Positions 31,698 to 41,238 are shown, numbered from the stretch's first letter. The stretch: DNA of 64,000 nt from Mucilaginibacter polytrichastri (GCF_001911425.1 NZ_MPPL01000001.1:4981161-5045160); one strand, 5' to 3'. The notes: a model not told the origin generated them from the letters alone. A program made the numbers and translations.

Positions 31698-33785
31698 ATG
31701 AAAGAAACTAAATCCGAAAAGCCTAAGACTATTCGTAAAATTTCAAATAAAAAAATTACTCCAAAGCCGCCTAAGTTTAACATAGTGTGGCTATATGCCG
31801 TATTAATATTAGGATTAATTGTGGTATCGTACCTTATTAACGGTAACAGTGGTAAACCTATTACCGCGCAGCGTTTCCAAAACGATATGCTGAAGGCCCG
31901 TGATGTTGACCACGTGGTAGCCTACAAAAATGGCGACCTGGTAATTGCAGACGTTTACATTAAAAAAGACAGCCTGCGTAAACCTACTTATAATGACATT
32001 CGCGATCAGCGATCATTAAGCCCATCAGCAGGACCGCAGTATACTTTTAGTGATGCATCTTACGAGAGTTTGAAACAAACCATCGGCACCATAGAAAAAG
32101 ACCTGCCAGATTCGCAAAAAACATCTATTCAGTTTGAGCAGCACGAAAGTCTGCTGTCTAACTGGCTGGTACAGGGTGTTATCATTATGGTATTGTTTGC
32201 CGTTGTATGGTTGTACATTATGCGCCGCATGAATGGTGGTGCAGGTGGCGGCCCGGGTGGCCAGATCTTCAGCATCGGTAAATCAAAAGCTACCCTGTTT
32301 GATAAAGAAGCACAGGTTAACGTTACGTTTAATGATGTTGCCGGTTTACAAGAAGCTAAAGAAGAGGTGATGGAAATTGTAGATTTCCTTAAAAACCCTA
32401 AAAAATACACCAACCTGGGTGGTAAAATACCTAAAGGCGCATTGCTTGTAGGCTCGCCGGGTACCGGTAAAACCTTAATGGCTAAAGCTGTTGCAGGCGA
32501 AGCACAAGTACCTTTCTTCTCCCTGTCAGGGTCTGACTTTGTGGAGATGTTTGTAGGTGTGGGTGCATCACGTGTACGTGATTTGTTCCGCCAGGCTAAA
32601 GACAAAGCGCCATGTATCATCTTTATTGATGAGATTGATGCTATAGGCCGCGCCCGTGGTAAAAACAATATTGTAGGTGGCAACGACGAACGCGAAAACA
32701 CCCTTAACCAGTTACTGGTTGAAATGGATGGTTTCGGTACAGATTCTGGTATTATTATCCTTGCTGCTACCAACCGTCCTGACGTACTGGATTCGGCCTT
32801 ATTGCGTCCGGGACGTTTCGACAGGCAAATTTCTATCGATAAGCCGGATTTGATTGGCCGTGAGCAGATTTTCAAAGTTCACTTGCAGCCACTAAAATTA
32901 GATGAAACTGTAGATGCCAAAAAGCTATCTGCACAAACACCTGGTTTTGCCGGCGCCGAAATTGCCAACGTTTGTAACGAAGCCGCATTAATTGCTGCCC
33001 GCCGCGATAAAGTTGCTGTTGACATGCAAGATTTTCAAGACGCTATTGACCGTGTTATCGGTGGTTTAGAAAAGAAAAACAAGATCATATCACCAGAAGA
33101 AAAACGCATTGTGGCTTATCACGAAGCGGGCCACGCTATTGCAGGCTGGTTTCTGGAGCATGCAGATCCGTTGGTTAAGGTATCTATCGTTCCCCGTGGT
33201 GTTGCAGCCTTAGGTTATGCACAGTATTTACCGCGCGAGCAGTTTTTACATACCACAGAACAGTTATTGGATGAGATGACCGTATCAATGGGTGGCCGTG
33301 TTGCTGAAGACATTGTATTCGGTAAAATATCAACCGGTGCACTAAGCGATTTAGAGCGCATTACCAAACTATCTTATGCCATGATTAAGATCTATGGTAT
33401 GAACGAAAAAGTTGGTAACGTATCATTCTACGACCCACAAGGTGAATACCAGTTTAACAAACCATACTCTGATACCACAGCCGAGCTGATTGATGCCGAA
33501 GTACGTATTATGATTGACAAAGTTTACCAACGTACCAAAGACTTGTTGAACGATAAACGTGCAGGCCTTGAACTGTTAGCAGCTAAGCTTTTGGAAAAAG
33601 AAGTACTATTCCAGTCTGACCTGGAAGAGTTATTGGGTAAACGCCCGTTTGATGACCGTACCACTTACGATAAGTTTGTAAATGGCGAAGCGGCCTTAAA
33701 CCCGGATGTTGATAACAACGCCATCCCGGAATCGGTAACCAACCCTGCCGGAACTACTAATATTGAAGGCACAGAAAAACCGTAA
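31698..33785 (+). CDS. ftsH: ATP-dependent zinc metalloprotease FtsH
   Basis: The 695-residue membrane AAA+ protease degrades misfolded membrane and regulatory proteins. It has two transmembrane helices (about 30-47 and 150-170) with a periplasmic domain between, Walker A GSPGTGKT (252-259), Walker B IIFIDEIDAIGRARG, the second region of homology NRPDVLDSALLRPGRFDRQI, and the zinc site HEAGH (475-479). The basic N-terminal tail is about 30 residues. It probably shares a transcript with rsfS and ends in its own terminator. Confidence 0.98.
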   Translation: MKETKSEKPKTIRKISNKKITPKPPKFNIVWLYAVLILGLIVVSYLINGNSGKPITAQRFQNDMLKARDVDHVVAYKNGDLVIADVYIKKDSLRKPTYNDIRDQRSLSPSAGPQYTFSDASYESLKQTIGTIEKDLPDSQKTSIQFEQHESLLSNWLVQGVIIMVLFAVVWLYIMRRMNGGAGGGPGGQIFSIGKSKATLFDKEAQVNVTFNDVAGLQEAKEEVMEIVDFLKNPKKYTNLGGKIPKGALLVGSPGTGKTLMAKAVAGEAQVPFFSLSGSDFVEMFVGVGASRVRDLFRQAKDKAPCIIFIDEIDAIGRARGKNNIVGGNDERENTLNQLLVEMDGFGTDSGIIILAATNRPDVLDSALLRPGRFDRQISIDKPDLIGREQIFKVHLQPLKLDETVDAKKLSAQTPGFAGAEIANVCNEAALIAARRDKVAVDMQDFQDAIDRVIGGLEKKNKIISPEEKRIVAYHEAGHAIAGWFLEHADPLVKVSIVPRGVAALGYAQYLPREQFLHTTEQLLDEMTVSMGGRVAEDIVFGKISTGALSDLERITKLSYAMIKIYGMNEKVGNVSFYDPQGEYQFNKPYSDTTAELIDAEVRIMIDKVYQRTKDLLNDKRAGLELLAAKLLEKEVLFQSDLEELLGKRPFDDRTTYDKFVNGEAALNPDVDNNAIPESVTNPAGTTNIEGTEKP

Positions 33786-33798
33786 GTTTTAAATAACC

Positions 33799-33832
33799 AA
33801 AAAGCCATTATGCTTAGGCATAATGGCTTTTT
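33799..33832. terminator. ftsH terminator
   Basis: AAAAAGCCATTATGC (33799-33813) and GCATAATGGCTTTTT (33818-33832) form a perfect 15-bp stem with a TTAG loop, followed by more T on the plus strand. Confidence 0.92.
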
Positions 33833-33844
33833 TATTTTAAAGGG

Positions 33845-34480
33845 ATGAGTAACATTACACCAAAAGAACGACTGCTTAAAAAAATACGCAAAGCCTTGCT
33901 GGAAAAAAGGGACAACCCTTATCCCAACCTGGAGGAGATGCCTATTTATCCCCCGGCAGAAGAAATTCCGGAGGTAATGTTTGCCGAACAATTTACAGCT
34001 GCCGCTGGCCAGTTTGTATTTTGTGAAGATGAGATCCAGTTTATAGAGAACCTGCTTACCCTGGCCGAAGAACGTAACTGGCACAAAATATACTGCTGGG
34101 AACCTGCTCTAAAAGCTATTTTAGAAAGGTATGAGTATCCCTATTATGAGACAGATAAAGACTTTGAACAATCTGAAGTTGGCTTTACCCTTTGCGAAGC
34201 ACTAGTTGCCCGCAACGGTAGCATATTAATTTCTAATGCCGATGCCGCAGGCCGCAGGCTAAGTATCTATCCCCCTATACATATTGTGCTGGCCTATACT
34301 TCACAGTTGGTGATAGACCTTAAAGACGGATTTAATATTGTTAAGCAAAAATACGGTACCCAGCTACCATCTATGCTCTCGATAATTACCGGCCCAAGCC
34401 GCACAGCAGATATTGAAAAAACATTGGTGTTAGGCGCCCACGGCCCTAAAGAACTTTTTGTTTTTCTGTTAGACGGATAA
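33845..34480 (+). CDS. LUD domain protein (LutC/YkgG family)
   Basis: A 211-residue cytoplasmic protein of the LUD group. It has the late motifs SNADAAGRRLSIYPPIHIVL, LPSMLSIITGPSRTADIEKT and LVLGAHGPKELFVFLLDG, which are typical of LutC-like proteins. LutC works with LutA and LutB in lactate oxidation, but neither partner is nearby. Isolated copies like this are common in Bacteroidota and have no settled role. Confidence 0.88.
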   Translation: MSNITPKERLLKKIRKALLEKRDNPYPNLEEMPIYPPAEEIPEVMFAEQFTAAAGQFVFCEDEIQFIENLLTLAEERNWHKIYCWEPALKAILERYEYPYYETDKDFEQSEVGFTLCEALVARNGSILISNADAAGRRLSIYPPIHIVLAYTSQLVIDLKDGFNIVKQKYGTQLPSMLSIITGPSRTADIEKTLVLGAHGPKELFVFLLDG

Positions 34481-34481
34481 A

Positions 34482-35588
34482 CTAGGCCTTGGCTTCTATT
34501 TCAGCAGCCAAATTTTCCAGGGTACGTTCTTCTAATACTTCCCGTACGCTATTCCCTTCTTTATCGTACTCCCATTTAATAAGGCGGATATAGCCATCGG
34601 CAACCTCAATTCCGGTAATATCGCCATCATTAAAACAGCAGCAGCCACTATTAAAATAGGTTGGCCGGTAACCTGTGAAATTAAGCGAACTGTCTTTCTT
34701 TAAATGCCGCTTGGTTATCTCTGCTTCCAGTTTAGTAATGGTGGCAATATCGTGTGCTTTTTTTGCCCTGGCCCGCTGGATGTACAAACTCTCAATGTGT
34801 GTTAGCGATTGAAATACCGGCTGATGAGTATGCCCGGTTATTAATAGCGTATGTTGTTGTTTGGCGCTCCAATCATACATCATTTTGTTATGCGCTGTTT
34901 TTAAATCGTCATTATTAGCCGGGGTATTGAGGTTAATGCGCAAGTATGATTGCACGGGTGCCCATACGTTTGATACAAACCACTTGCTAAACCAGTTACC
35001 ATCGCTTTGCAAATCGCCCTGGTGGCCATGCGTCATATATATATTTAAAGGTTTGCCGTTGATGATTGTCTGCAAAATAATGCCCTCGTAAATACGAATG
35101 GCCCTGCCGTAAATCTGAAACAGGCTCACCGATGCCAATGGGTCGTTATCCCAATACAGATCATGGTTGCCAAATATTTTTACAAATGCATCCCGCTTTA
35201 AAAAAAGTTTTTCTGCTTCGAAAGTAGCTTTGTTATGATGTTTAACGGTTAATAGCAAGTTTTCCCAAAGCTCTTCGCTATCGCCCAGATTAATGTAGGT
35301 AAAGCCATCTCTGTTATAATGCTCAAGTGCGGTGAGGTAATTTTTTTCGGCCAGTGCAAAATCGTCCGAATTGTCGCGTGCGCCTTTATGCTGATCTGAC
35401 AAAATTATAAACTTACCCTGGTTAACATCAAATGGCACAACCAGCCCACGTTTACCGGGGTCTGTTAAAATTTTTTTTTGCAGGTCGCTCAATGCCTTAA
35501 AAACACGCTTTTGATCGGGCCGTGATGCGTATTTATCAGAAAGCCTGATAACGGGCTGTGTTAGTAATTTTTGAAGAATACGGCGCAT
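34482..35588 (-). CDS. Calcineurin-like metallophosphoesterase
   Basis: The 368-residue protein has the five metallophosphoesterase motifs: FIILSDQHKGARDN, INLGDSEELWENLL, FGNHDLYW, MTHGHQGDL and LLITGHTHQPVF. These supply the two-metal site. An all-helical C-terminal insertion with many Lys/Ala residues (IQRARAKKAHDIATITKLEA) is unusual. UDP-2,3-diacylglucosamine hydrolases share this fold, but I cannot fix the substrate. It converges on the LUD gene with a 1-bp gap. Confidence 0.88.
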   Translation of the reverse strand: MRRILQKLLTQPVIRLSDKYASRPDQKRVFKALSDLQKKILTDPGKRGLVVPFDVNQGKFIILSDQHKGARDNSDDFALAEKNYLTALEHYNRDGFTYINLGDSEELWENLLLTVKHHNKATFEAEKLFLKRDAFVKIFGNHDLYWDNDPLASVSLFQIYGRAIRIYEGIILQTIINGKPLNIYMTHGHQGDLQSDGNWFSKWFVSNVWAPVQSYLRINLNTPANNDDLKTAHNKMMYDWSAKQQHTLLITGHTHQPVFQSLTHIESLYIQRARAKKAHDIATITKLEAEITKRHLKKDSSLNFTGYRPTYFNSGCCCFNDGDITGIEVADGYIRLIKWEYDKEGNSVREVLEERTLENLAAEIEAKA

Positions 35589-35870
35589 TGCAAATTAACT
35601 AAAAACCAGTGCTTTGTGTTTTATTTGATAATAATATTTAATAACTACACCTGCATGCTTACTATGTATAGTTAAAACACAAATTTTAATACTTTAAAAT
35701 ACTTATAACATAATCAGACTTATTATAAAAATACCGGATGGCAACAAAATCAATAAATCCAGTATAAACTCATGAATTTATACCGGTAATTCTTTTAATA
35801 GTATAATGAGGTATGTATAAATACAGTATTTTTAGATCAAATTTTATTTGACCTCCTTAAACAAAAAACA

Positions 35871-36236
35871 ATGTCACAAGGTAAAACACCTCCAATTATC
35901 GGCGCTAAAATTAAACTGAGCCAAGCTGAAAAAATGATCTCTGATTACAGAGCTAATTGCGACGATAGTCACATCCATCACTTAACCATCAGCGCAGACC
36001 ATTTAAGAAAGATCATTGATCAGCCCGATTGCCATTATGTTAAATTTCACATCGCATTAGCCGACCCTACAGTAAAAGCGCAAGGCCTACCGGTTGGGCA
36101 CACACTTGTTGCTGTTGGCGTAAATAGTGCATCTAATACCATTAAAGCCGGCGAAGAAGACTCTGAGGTATATGAAGACTTTAGCTCCTGCCCCCCTAAT
36201 TGTAATCCCAACCCTCCGCATGACAACATTGTTTAA
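35871..36236 (+). CDS. Hypothetical 121-residue protein, first gene of a signalling operon
   Basis: A soluble protein with no signal peptide. Its His/Cys-containing middle (ANCDDSHIHHLTISADHLRK) precedes VKFHIALADPTVKAQGLPVG, and the C-terminus carries SSCPPNCNPNPPHDN with two Cys and several Pro. I do not recognise a family. It begins a tight four-gene run: 12 bp to the membrane protein, then the kinase and response regulator. It could be a ligand, a regulator of the membrane protein, or a target. The 280 bp upstream are AT-rich without clear structure. Confidence 0.75.
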   Translation: MSQGKTPPIIGAKIKLSQAEKMISDYRANCDDSHIHHLTISADHLRKIIDQPDCHYVKFHIALADPTVKAQGLPVGHTLVAVGVNSASNTIKAGEEDSEVYEDFSSCPPNCNPNPPHDNIV

Positions 36237-36248
36237 TAGCTAATACAG

Positions 36249-36977
36249 ATGGAATATTCTGCTTGGGGTATTCTAATAATAGATAGTTTGTTAGGACTAT
36301 CATTATTATTTTTAAAGCAACTGGGTAAAAGTATGTATCCAGTTGCTTTAGCAGTTATTATTTCACTAATTGAAGAAATTGTAGCACATCTTTTCACTTT
36401 AAAATTTAATTACAATTTAAACGTTTACTTTTTTTTTAATCCTATTGAATACGCCTGCTTTGCGTGGTTTTTTTATGTTAATATCGATTACAAAACTTGT
36501 AAGAAATTAATAAAAGCAAGTGTATTACTCTTTTTTAGTTTCATTATTGGTTATCTCTATTATTTCACCAAACTCACCCCTCTTCCAGCAAAAATATTGC
36601 TAGATTATGTTATCGCCACAAAAGGATTACTATTAACGCTTTGGTCTATTGCCTATATAATAAACATATTCGATCAAATAAGCAACTACAAAAAATTGAG
36701 TGTGTATGTGCTTATGGTAGTTGCAGCCTTACTCTTTTACTCTTGTTTTAGTATTATACTAAACTTTTCGGAAATATACTTGGTAAATTATTCTGAATTG
36801 CACAACGTTCCATTAACTGTTATGTTTAGTCCCTTAAATAAAGCTCACATGTATGCATCACAACAATATGCTGCAGTTAAACCATTATTGTATTTAACCA
36901 ATATCCTTTTATATTTATGCATTTTTGTGGCATTAATTAAAAGTGCTACAAAACCAAAAAAAGCATACTCAATTTAG
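36249..36977 (+). CDS. Unknown multi-span membrane protein in a two-component operon
   Basis: The 242-residue protein has about seven hydrophobic helices (near 5-22, 28-50, 62-77, 88-106, 118-140, 150-172 and 212-232), with a short loop bearing MFSPLNKAHMYASQQYAAVK. No catalytic motif is visible. Its stop codon shares a base with the GTG start of the histidine kinase, so it is probably made together with it. A sensory input role is inferred from position only. Confidence 0.8.
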   Translation: MEYSAWGILIIDSLLGLSLLFLKQLGKSMYPVALAVIISLIEEIVAHLFTLKFNYNLNVYFFFNPIEYACFAWFFYVNIDYKTCKKLIKASVLLFFSFIIGYLYYFTKLTPLPAKILLDYVIATKGLLLTLWSIAYIINIFDQISNYKKLSVYVLMVVAALLFYSCFSIILNFSEIYLVNYSELHNVPLTVMFSPLNKAHMYASQQYAAVKPLLYLTNILLYLCIFVALIKSATKPKKAYSI

Positions 36978-37792
36978 TGTCAGAAGGTTTCGATTTTTGG
37001 ATTTTACTCACAGTTGCTATTGGTATTTTAGTACTGTTTGTGCTATTTATAATTACCATCTTATTTATTTACCAGCGCAAAACATTTGAGCACCAGCAAA
37101 AGGTTGCGGCAATTGAGCAGAACCTGAAGCAGGAAATTCTGAAAACCCAAATAGAGGTTCAGGATCAAACACTTACCTATGTTAGCCGCGAAATACACGA
37201 TAACATTACCCAGGTGCTTTCTTTTGTAAAACTATCCCTTGGTGTAGTGGGCAAAGATGCGGCACATACGCAAACCAAAATAACAGAAAGCCGGGAGTTA
37301 ATATCGCAGGCTATTAATGATCTTCGTGACTTATCCAAGAGCATGAGCTTTGATACCATCAAAGCGGCGGGGTTGGAAAAAACGATAGCCTTTGAACTGG
37401 ATCGGATTAACAAAAGCGGCCTGATTAAAGCAAAACTTAGCGTAGAAGGCGATGCTTTTTCACTCGGAGAAAAAAATGAACTGGTACTGTTCAGGATCTT
37501 TCAGGAAACTGTTAATAACGCGCTAAAGCATGCCAATGCCAAACAACTAAAAATTGAGTTGCGATATTCAGCAAAAGTGTTTAATTTGACCATCGCGGAT
37601 GATGGTGACGGGTTCCCGACCAGCATATTGGATGAACATCGTGGGTCTGGTTTAAAAAACCTGCAAAACAGAGCAAACTTAATTGGTGCTGTCGCAACTA
37701 TTAAAAGCTCGCCCGGCAACGGCTGTTCGGTCATGATCTCACTCGATCCGCTTTTAGAACACGTATATGCCAACGCAGATAGCATTAGTTGA
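36977..37792 (+). CDS. NarL-type sensor histidine kinase (HisKA_3)
   Basis: A 271-residue kinase with one N-terminal transmembrane helix (about 8-32), a short coiled segment, the HisKA_3 phosphoacceptor region SREIHDNITQVLSFVKLSLG (His74), and a HATPase domain with FQETVNNALKHANAKQLKIE and DDGDGFPTSILDEHRGSGLK. It has no periplasmic sensor domain, so it likely depends on the adjacent membrane protein for input. The start is GTG at 36977, overlapping the previous stop. It overlaps the response-regulator gene by 26 bp. Confidence 0.93.
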   Translation: MSEGFDFWILLTVAIGILVLFVLFIITILFIYQRKTFEHQQKVAAIEQNLKQEILKTQIEVQDQTLTYVSREIHDNITQVLSFVKLSLGVVGKDAAHTQTKITESRELISQAINDLRDLSKSMSFDTIKAAGLEKTIAFELDRINKSGLIKAKLSVEGDAFSLGEKNELVLFRIFQETVNNALKHANAKQLKIELRYSAKVFNLTIADDGDGFPTSILDEHRGSGLKNLQNRANLIGAVATIKSSPGNGCSVMISLDPLLEHVYANADSIS

Positions 37793-38396
37793 TGATCATC
37801 GTCTTTTCAGAAGTGGAATTGCTTCATTAATTGATCAATTTACCGGATACAATATTTTATTTGAAGCAGCCAATGGCCTGGAGCTAATTGAGCAAATAAA
37901 GGCCAGCCAAAAGCCCGACATTATTTTGCTTGATATTAATATGCCCGAGATGGATGGCTTCACCACCACGCAATGGCTTAAAAAAAACAACCCCGAAATT
38001 AAGATCATTATTTTATCCATGTTTGAGGATGCCGATAAGGTATTAAAAATGGTTAGGCTTGGGGTGCATGGTTACCTGCTTAAAGATTCGGAACCGTACG
38101 AGTTTGAGCTGGCTTTAAAAGCAGTGGCCAATAACGAATTGTATTACCCTTCATTCGTTACAGATCATTTAATTAAAAACCTCAATCAAAAAGAGCATAT
38201 CAAATTAAATAACCGGGAAATAGAATTTTTAAGGCTGGCCGGTACAGAGCTTACCTACAAAGAAATTGCCGACCAGATGTGCATCAGCGCCCGAACTGTT
38301 GATGGTTACCGCGATCAACTATTTGAAAAACTGCAAATTAAAAGCCGCGTTGGCCTGGTACTTTACGCCATAAAAAATAATTTAATTCAATTGTAA
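37767..38396 (+). CDS. LuxR/NarL-family response regulator
   Basis: The 209-residue regulator has a receiver domain (about 4-120) with acidic residues near the start (ALVDDHRLFRSG), the phosphoacceptor Asp56 in IILLDINMPEMDGF and the conserved Lys in GYLLKDSEPYEF. The C-terminal LuxR-type helix-turn-helix is at about 145-205 (LNNREIEFLRLAGTELTYKE). It is the cognate partner of the overlapping kinase. Its targets cannot be told from this window. Confidence 0.95.
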   Translation: MPTQIALVDDHRLFRSGIASLIDQFTGYNILFEAANGLELIEQIKASQKPDIILLDINMPEMDGFTTTQWLKKNNPEIKIIILSMFEDADKVLKMVRLGVHGYLLKDSEPYEFELALKAVANNELYYPSFVTDHLIKNLNQKEHIKLNNREIEFLRLAGTELTYKEIADQMCISARTVDGYRDQLFEKLQIKSRVGLVLYAIKNNLIQL

Positions 38397-38426
38397 ATTT
38401 GCTAATTATTTTAGCAAATTTGTTGT

Positions 38427-39497
38427 ATGCCATTTGAAGATAATCCCGAATATATTAAGGGTAGAGGAGCGCAGGTAAACACCCACAATAAGTTTCTAAA
38501 AAACAAATATGTGCTCGAGCATGCAGAGGGTTTGGACGAACCTTTGCTAGAAAACGAAGCTACCCAGTTTTATCACGAAAATGCCAAAAAAATTGTAAGC
38601 GAATCTAACAGCCCCGATCTAAGCCACATGTATTCTATCAACCCCTATCAGGGTTGCGAACATGGCTGTATTTATTGCTACGCCCGTAATAGTCATGAAT
38701 ATTATGGTTTTAGCGCCGGGTTGGATTTTGAACGTAAGATCATCATCAAACATAACGCGCCCGAGTTGCTCGAAAAATATTTTAATAAACGCGGCTATCT
38801 GCCAACACCTATTGTACTATCAGGCAATACAGATTGCTACCAACCGGTTGAGCGCAAACTCGAAATAACCCGCAAATTGCTCGAGGTATTTCTTCAATAC
38901 AAACACCCGGTAAGCATTATCACCAAAAACAACCTGGTACTGCGCGATCTGGATATATTGATAGAACTGGCCAAGCTTAACCTCATCCACGTAAATGTTT
39001 CGATCACCTCGCTCGATGAGCAATTACGGCAAAAGTTGGAGCCCCGTACTGTTACGGCATCCGGGCGTTTAGCGGTTATAGAAAAACTATCGGCAGCGGG
39101 CATACCGGTAAGGGTAATGTCGGCCCCCATTATACCAGGCTTAAATAGCAATGAAGTGCCCGATATTATCCGCGCCGGGGCCAACCGGGGCGCTGTTGCT
39201 GCTGGTTTTACCATAGTACGCTTAAATGGCAGCATAGGTGATATTTTTACCGACTGGATTTACAAAGCATTCCCCAACAAAGCCGAAAAAGTGCTGAACA
39301 TGATTGCCAGCTGCCACGGAGGCAAAATAAATGATAGTGATTTTGGAAGGCGCATGACGGGCGACGGTAACATTGCCGAATCTATCCATCAGCTGTACCG
39401 CATTGCCTGCAACCGCTTTTTAGCCGGCCGGGAAATGCCACCTTATGATCTTACACATTTTACACCTAAAAGTGGTAGGCAGACGAGTTTGTTTTAG
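38427..39497 (+). CDS. PA0069 family radical SAM protein
   Basis: A 356-residue radical SAM protein. The [4Fe-4S] motif CEHGCIYC uses Cys77, Cys81 and Cys84, followed by YARNSHEYYGFSAGLDFERK. Further family segments are VLSGNTDCYQPVERKLEITR and LEPRTVTASGRLAVIEKLSA. The group is related to spore-photoproduct-lyase-type proteins, but its reaction is undefined. The gene starts 30 bp after the response regulator and might be cotranscribed with it. Confidence 0.93.
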   Translation: MPFEDNPEYIKGRGAQVNTHNKFLKNKYVLEHAEGLDEPLLENEATQFYHENAKKIVSESNSPDLSHMYSINPYQGCEHGCIYCYARNSHEYYGFSAGLDFERKIIIKHNAPELLEKYFNKRGYLPTPIVLSGNTDCYQPVERKLEITRKLLEVFLQYKHPVSIITKNNLVLRDLDILIELAKLNLIHVNVSITSLDEQLRQKLEPRTVTASGRLAVIEKLSAAGIPVRVMSAPIIPGLNSNEVPDIIRAGANRGAVAAGFTIVRLNGSIGDIFTDWIYKAFPNKAEKVLNMIASCHGGKINDSDFGRRMTGDGNIAESIHQLYRIACNRFLAGREMPPYDLTHFTPKSGRQTSLF

Positions 39498-39540
39498 TGC
39501 CTCACTCAACACTTATATATGGAAAATGCTTTAAATAACT

Positions 39541-39623
39541 TGTCGAACGATGGTGGGAAATCTTCTGCTATTACCAAAATTGACTTATTTACAGCAGAAG
39601 ATTCTTCCTACGTCAGAATGACA
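39541..39623. repeat. Diverged REP-like inverted element
   Basis: Inner arms AATCTTCTGCT (39559-39569) and AGCAGAAGATT (39593-39603) are perfect. The outer parts are degenerate, but the right arm read on the minus strand (TGTCATTCTGACGTAGGAAG) clearly matches the arm of the 27106-27193 element. Confidence 0.75.
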
Positions 39624-39665
39624 AAAATGAGTGTTTAAAAACAAGCGCAATGTTGGTTTCAAGTA

Positions 39666-39705
39666 TTTTGTCTTTTACTTTGATTATCGACTCTTGCCTC
39701 TCTCC
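39666..39705. repeat. Degenerate 7-nt array abutting the TPR gene stop
   Basis: A pyrimidine-rich run (TTTGATT, ATCGACT, CTTGCCT, CTCTCCC) with about 7-nt periodicity lies directly against the stop codon of the minus-strand TPR gene. It is weaker than the arrays at 25.6-25.8 and 27.25 kb but of the same kind and in the same position. Confidence 0.55.
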
Positions 39706-41187
39706 CTAATATCCTAATCGCTTCAAGCCTTCTTTGGCTTTCTGCTCTATGCTGTTTTCGTACTGGTGGTTTTTAAATGCAATTGCCATGTTGTAATAAT
39801 GTACAGCCTCGGGTTTGTTTTTTTGGCGCTCGTAAATGTTGCCTATTTTAACAGCAGCTGTTGGTGCATAATAATAGGCTGTTCCCTTACCTGTGTTAAT
39901 AGTTAACTGGTAATTGCGTAAGGCTTCATCATCTTTATCCATGGCATCATAAACGCGTCCTAAACGATAATAATATTCTGTTTTGTCCTGTAACTGTGTT
40001 AAGCTGGCTGGAGTTTTATCCTGCAATATTTTCAACGCTTTATCATAAAAACCACCGTCAAACAATAAACGGGCTCGTAATAAATCGGCATTGGGCGTAG
40101 GGTTACCGGCTTCGGTTAAGGCCTGCTTATCTTTATCATTAAACTGGTAGCCTTTTGTTTTTACCAGCTGGATATAGCTTTGGTACTTACGCTCGTCGCC
40201 ATGCAGTAACGCATCCCATGCTAAGTGCAGGTAAGCATCCTTAATAAAACTTACGCCCTTGGTTTCTGTCAGAAATTTCTTAAAATAATCATCGGCAGTA
40301 CTATCCAGTCTGTTCATTTTTGCATTGGCCAGCAAATAATCCAGATATGGGTAAGGCTGATAATCCGGCCCTGTAGGGCGATGCTCCAGGTAATCTACAG
40401 TCTCGCCGCTATGCCCGGTTCTTAAGGCCACAAAGGCCTTAATATAAGCCTTGTTGAGGCTGCTATTATCCATAGATGCGGTGTACTGCTGCATTTTCTG
40501 GTAAGCATTGCTATCATTAATTACGTACGACTGGATATAGGTTAAATAAAACACCAACTCATCGTAATACATGGCGTAGCCCGAGTGCGGCAATTTAACC
40601 GAAAGTTGTTGCAGCATATTTAAACCTGTGGCAGCATTTCCTTTAATACCGAAAAAGCTCAGCGTACTTTTCAACGCGCCATCGGGCAGCGAGCCCAGCA
40701 ACACATTAACCACCCCCAACGGAATATCATCGGGCATAAAAGCCGGGAATTTCTTGCTATTGGTTTGCAGCAGTTTGTAAGCCTTATTGATTTCGAGCCC
40801 TGCTGATGTGTTTTCGCCAAACCGGCTATGGATGAGCGCCCATTGGAGGTTAACCTGTGCTACAGCAAAATTATAATACGGCGATTTATCATCCTCGTTC
40901 TCCAACAGGCTTATGCGTTTACCTTTGTTATCTTTCAGTCGGTCAAAGTCTGCCTTGCTATCTGTGGTAAGCAGGTAAAAATAATCGTAGTAATTATCAA
41001 GCAGTATGGCAATGGCATTGTCGGGGTGCTGGGCCTTCTCCTGGTCTATCAATACCCTTGCACGTTTAAGTTTTAAACTTAGCAGGTTATCGTAGGCCTG
41101 TACACAATTACTGTTAAAATCAAAATTGGCAAACACCGGGCTGCAGCCCAGTAAAAAGATAGCTAGTACAAATATTTTTTTTACCAT
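39706..41187 (-). CDS. Exported tetratricopeptide-repeat protein
   Basis: A 493-residue helical protein with a signal peptide (KIFVLAIFLLGCSPVFA). It contains TPR-like repeats, clearest at the C-terminus (YYRLGRVYDAMDKDDEALRN, AVKIGNIYERQKNKPEAVHY). The middle has many Tyr/Leu helical segments. TPR proteins act as scaffolds; a periplasmic or outer-membrane-associated role is likely, but the partner is unknown. A hairpin terminator for the gene upstream of it sits between the two. Confidence 0.85.
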   Translation of the reverse strand: MVKKIFVLAIFLLGCSPVFANFDFNSNCVQAYDNLLSLKLKRARVLIDQEKAQHPDNAIAILLDNYYDYFYLLTTDSKADFDRLKDNKGKRISLLENEDDKSPYYNFAVAQVNLQWALIHSRFGENTSAGLEINKAYKLLQTNSKKFPAFMPDDIPLGVVNVLLGSLPDGALKSTLSFFGIKGNAATGLNMLQQLSVKLPHSGYAMYYDELVFYLTYIQSYVINDSNAYQKMQQYTASMDNSSLNKAYIKAFVALRTGHSGETVDYLEHRPTGPDYQPYPYLDYLLANAKMNRLDSTADDYFKKFLTETKGVSFIKDAYLHLAWDALLHGDERKYQSYIQLVKTKGYQFNDKDKQALTEAGNPTPNADLLRARLLFDGGFYDKALKILQDKTPASLTQLQDKTEYYYRLGRVYDAMDKDDEALRNYQLTINTGKGTAYYYAPTAAVKIGNIYERQKNKPEAVHYYNMAIAFKNHQYENSIEQKAKEGLKRLGY

Positions 41188-41195
41188 AACAAAAA

Positions 41196-41217
41196 AAGGC
41201 GCCTTGAGGGGCGCCTT
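41196..41217 (-). terminator. Intrinsic terminator after the zinc-ribbon gene
   Basis: On the minus strand AAGGCGCC pairs with GGCGCCTT around a 6-nt loop and is followed by TTTTT. It lies 22 bp past the stop of the zinc-ribbon protein gene. Confidence 0.8.
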
Positions 41218-41238
41218 AGTAATATTTTAAAAAACTGC

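Noticed and set aside
32129..32875. 248-residue minus-strand frame opposite ftsH
   Set aside because: Complete overlap with ftsH motifs; the composition (Ser, Pro, Arg rich) is that of an antisense reading.
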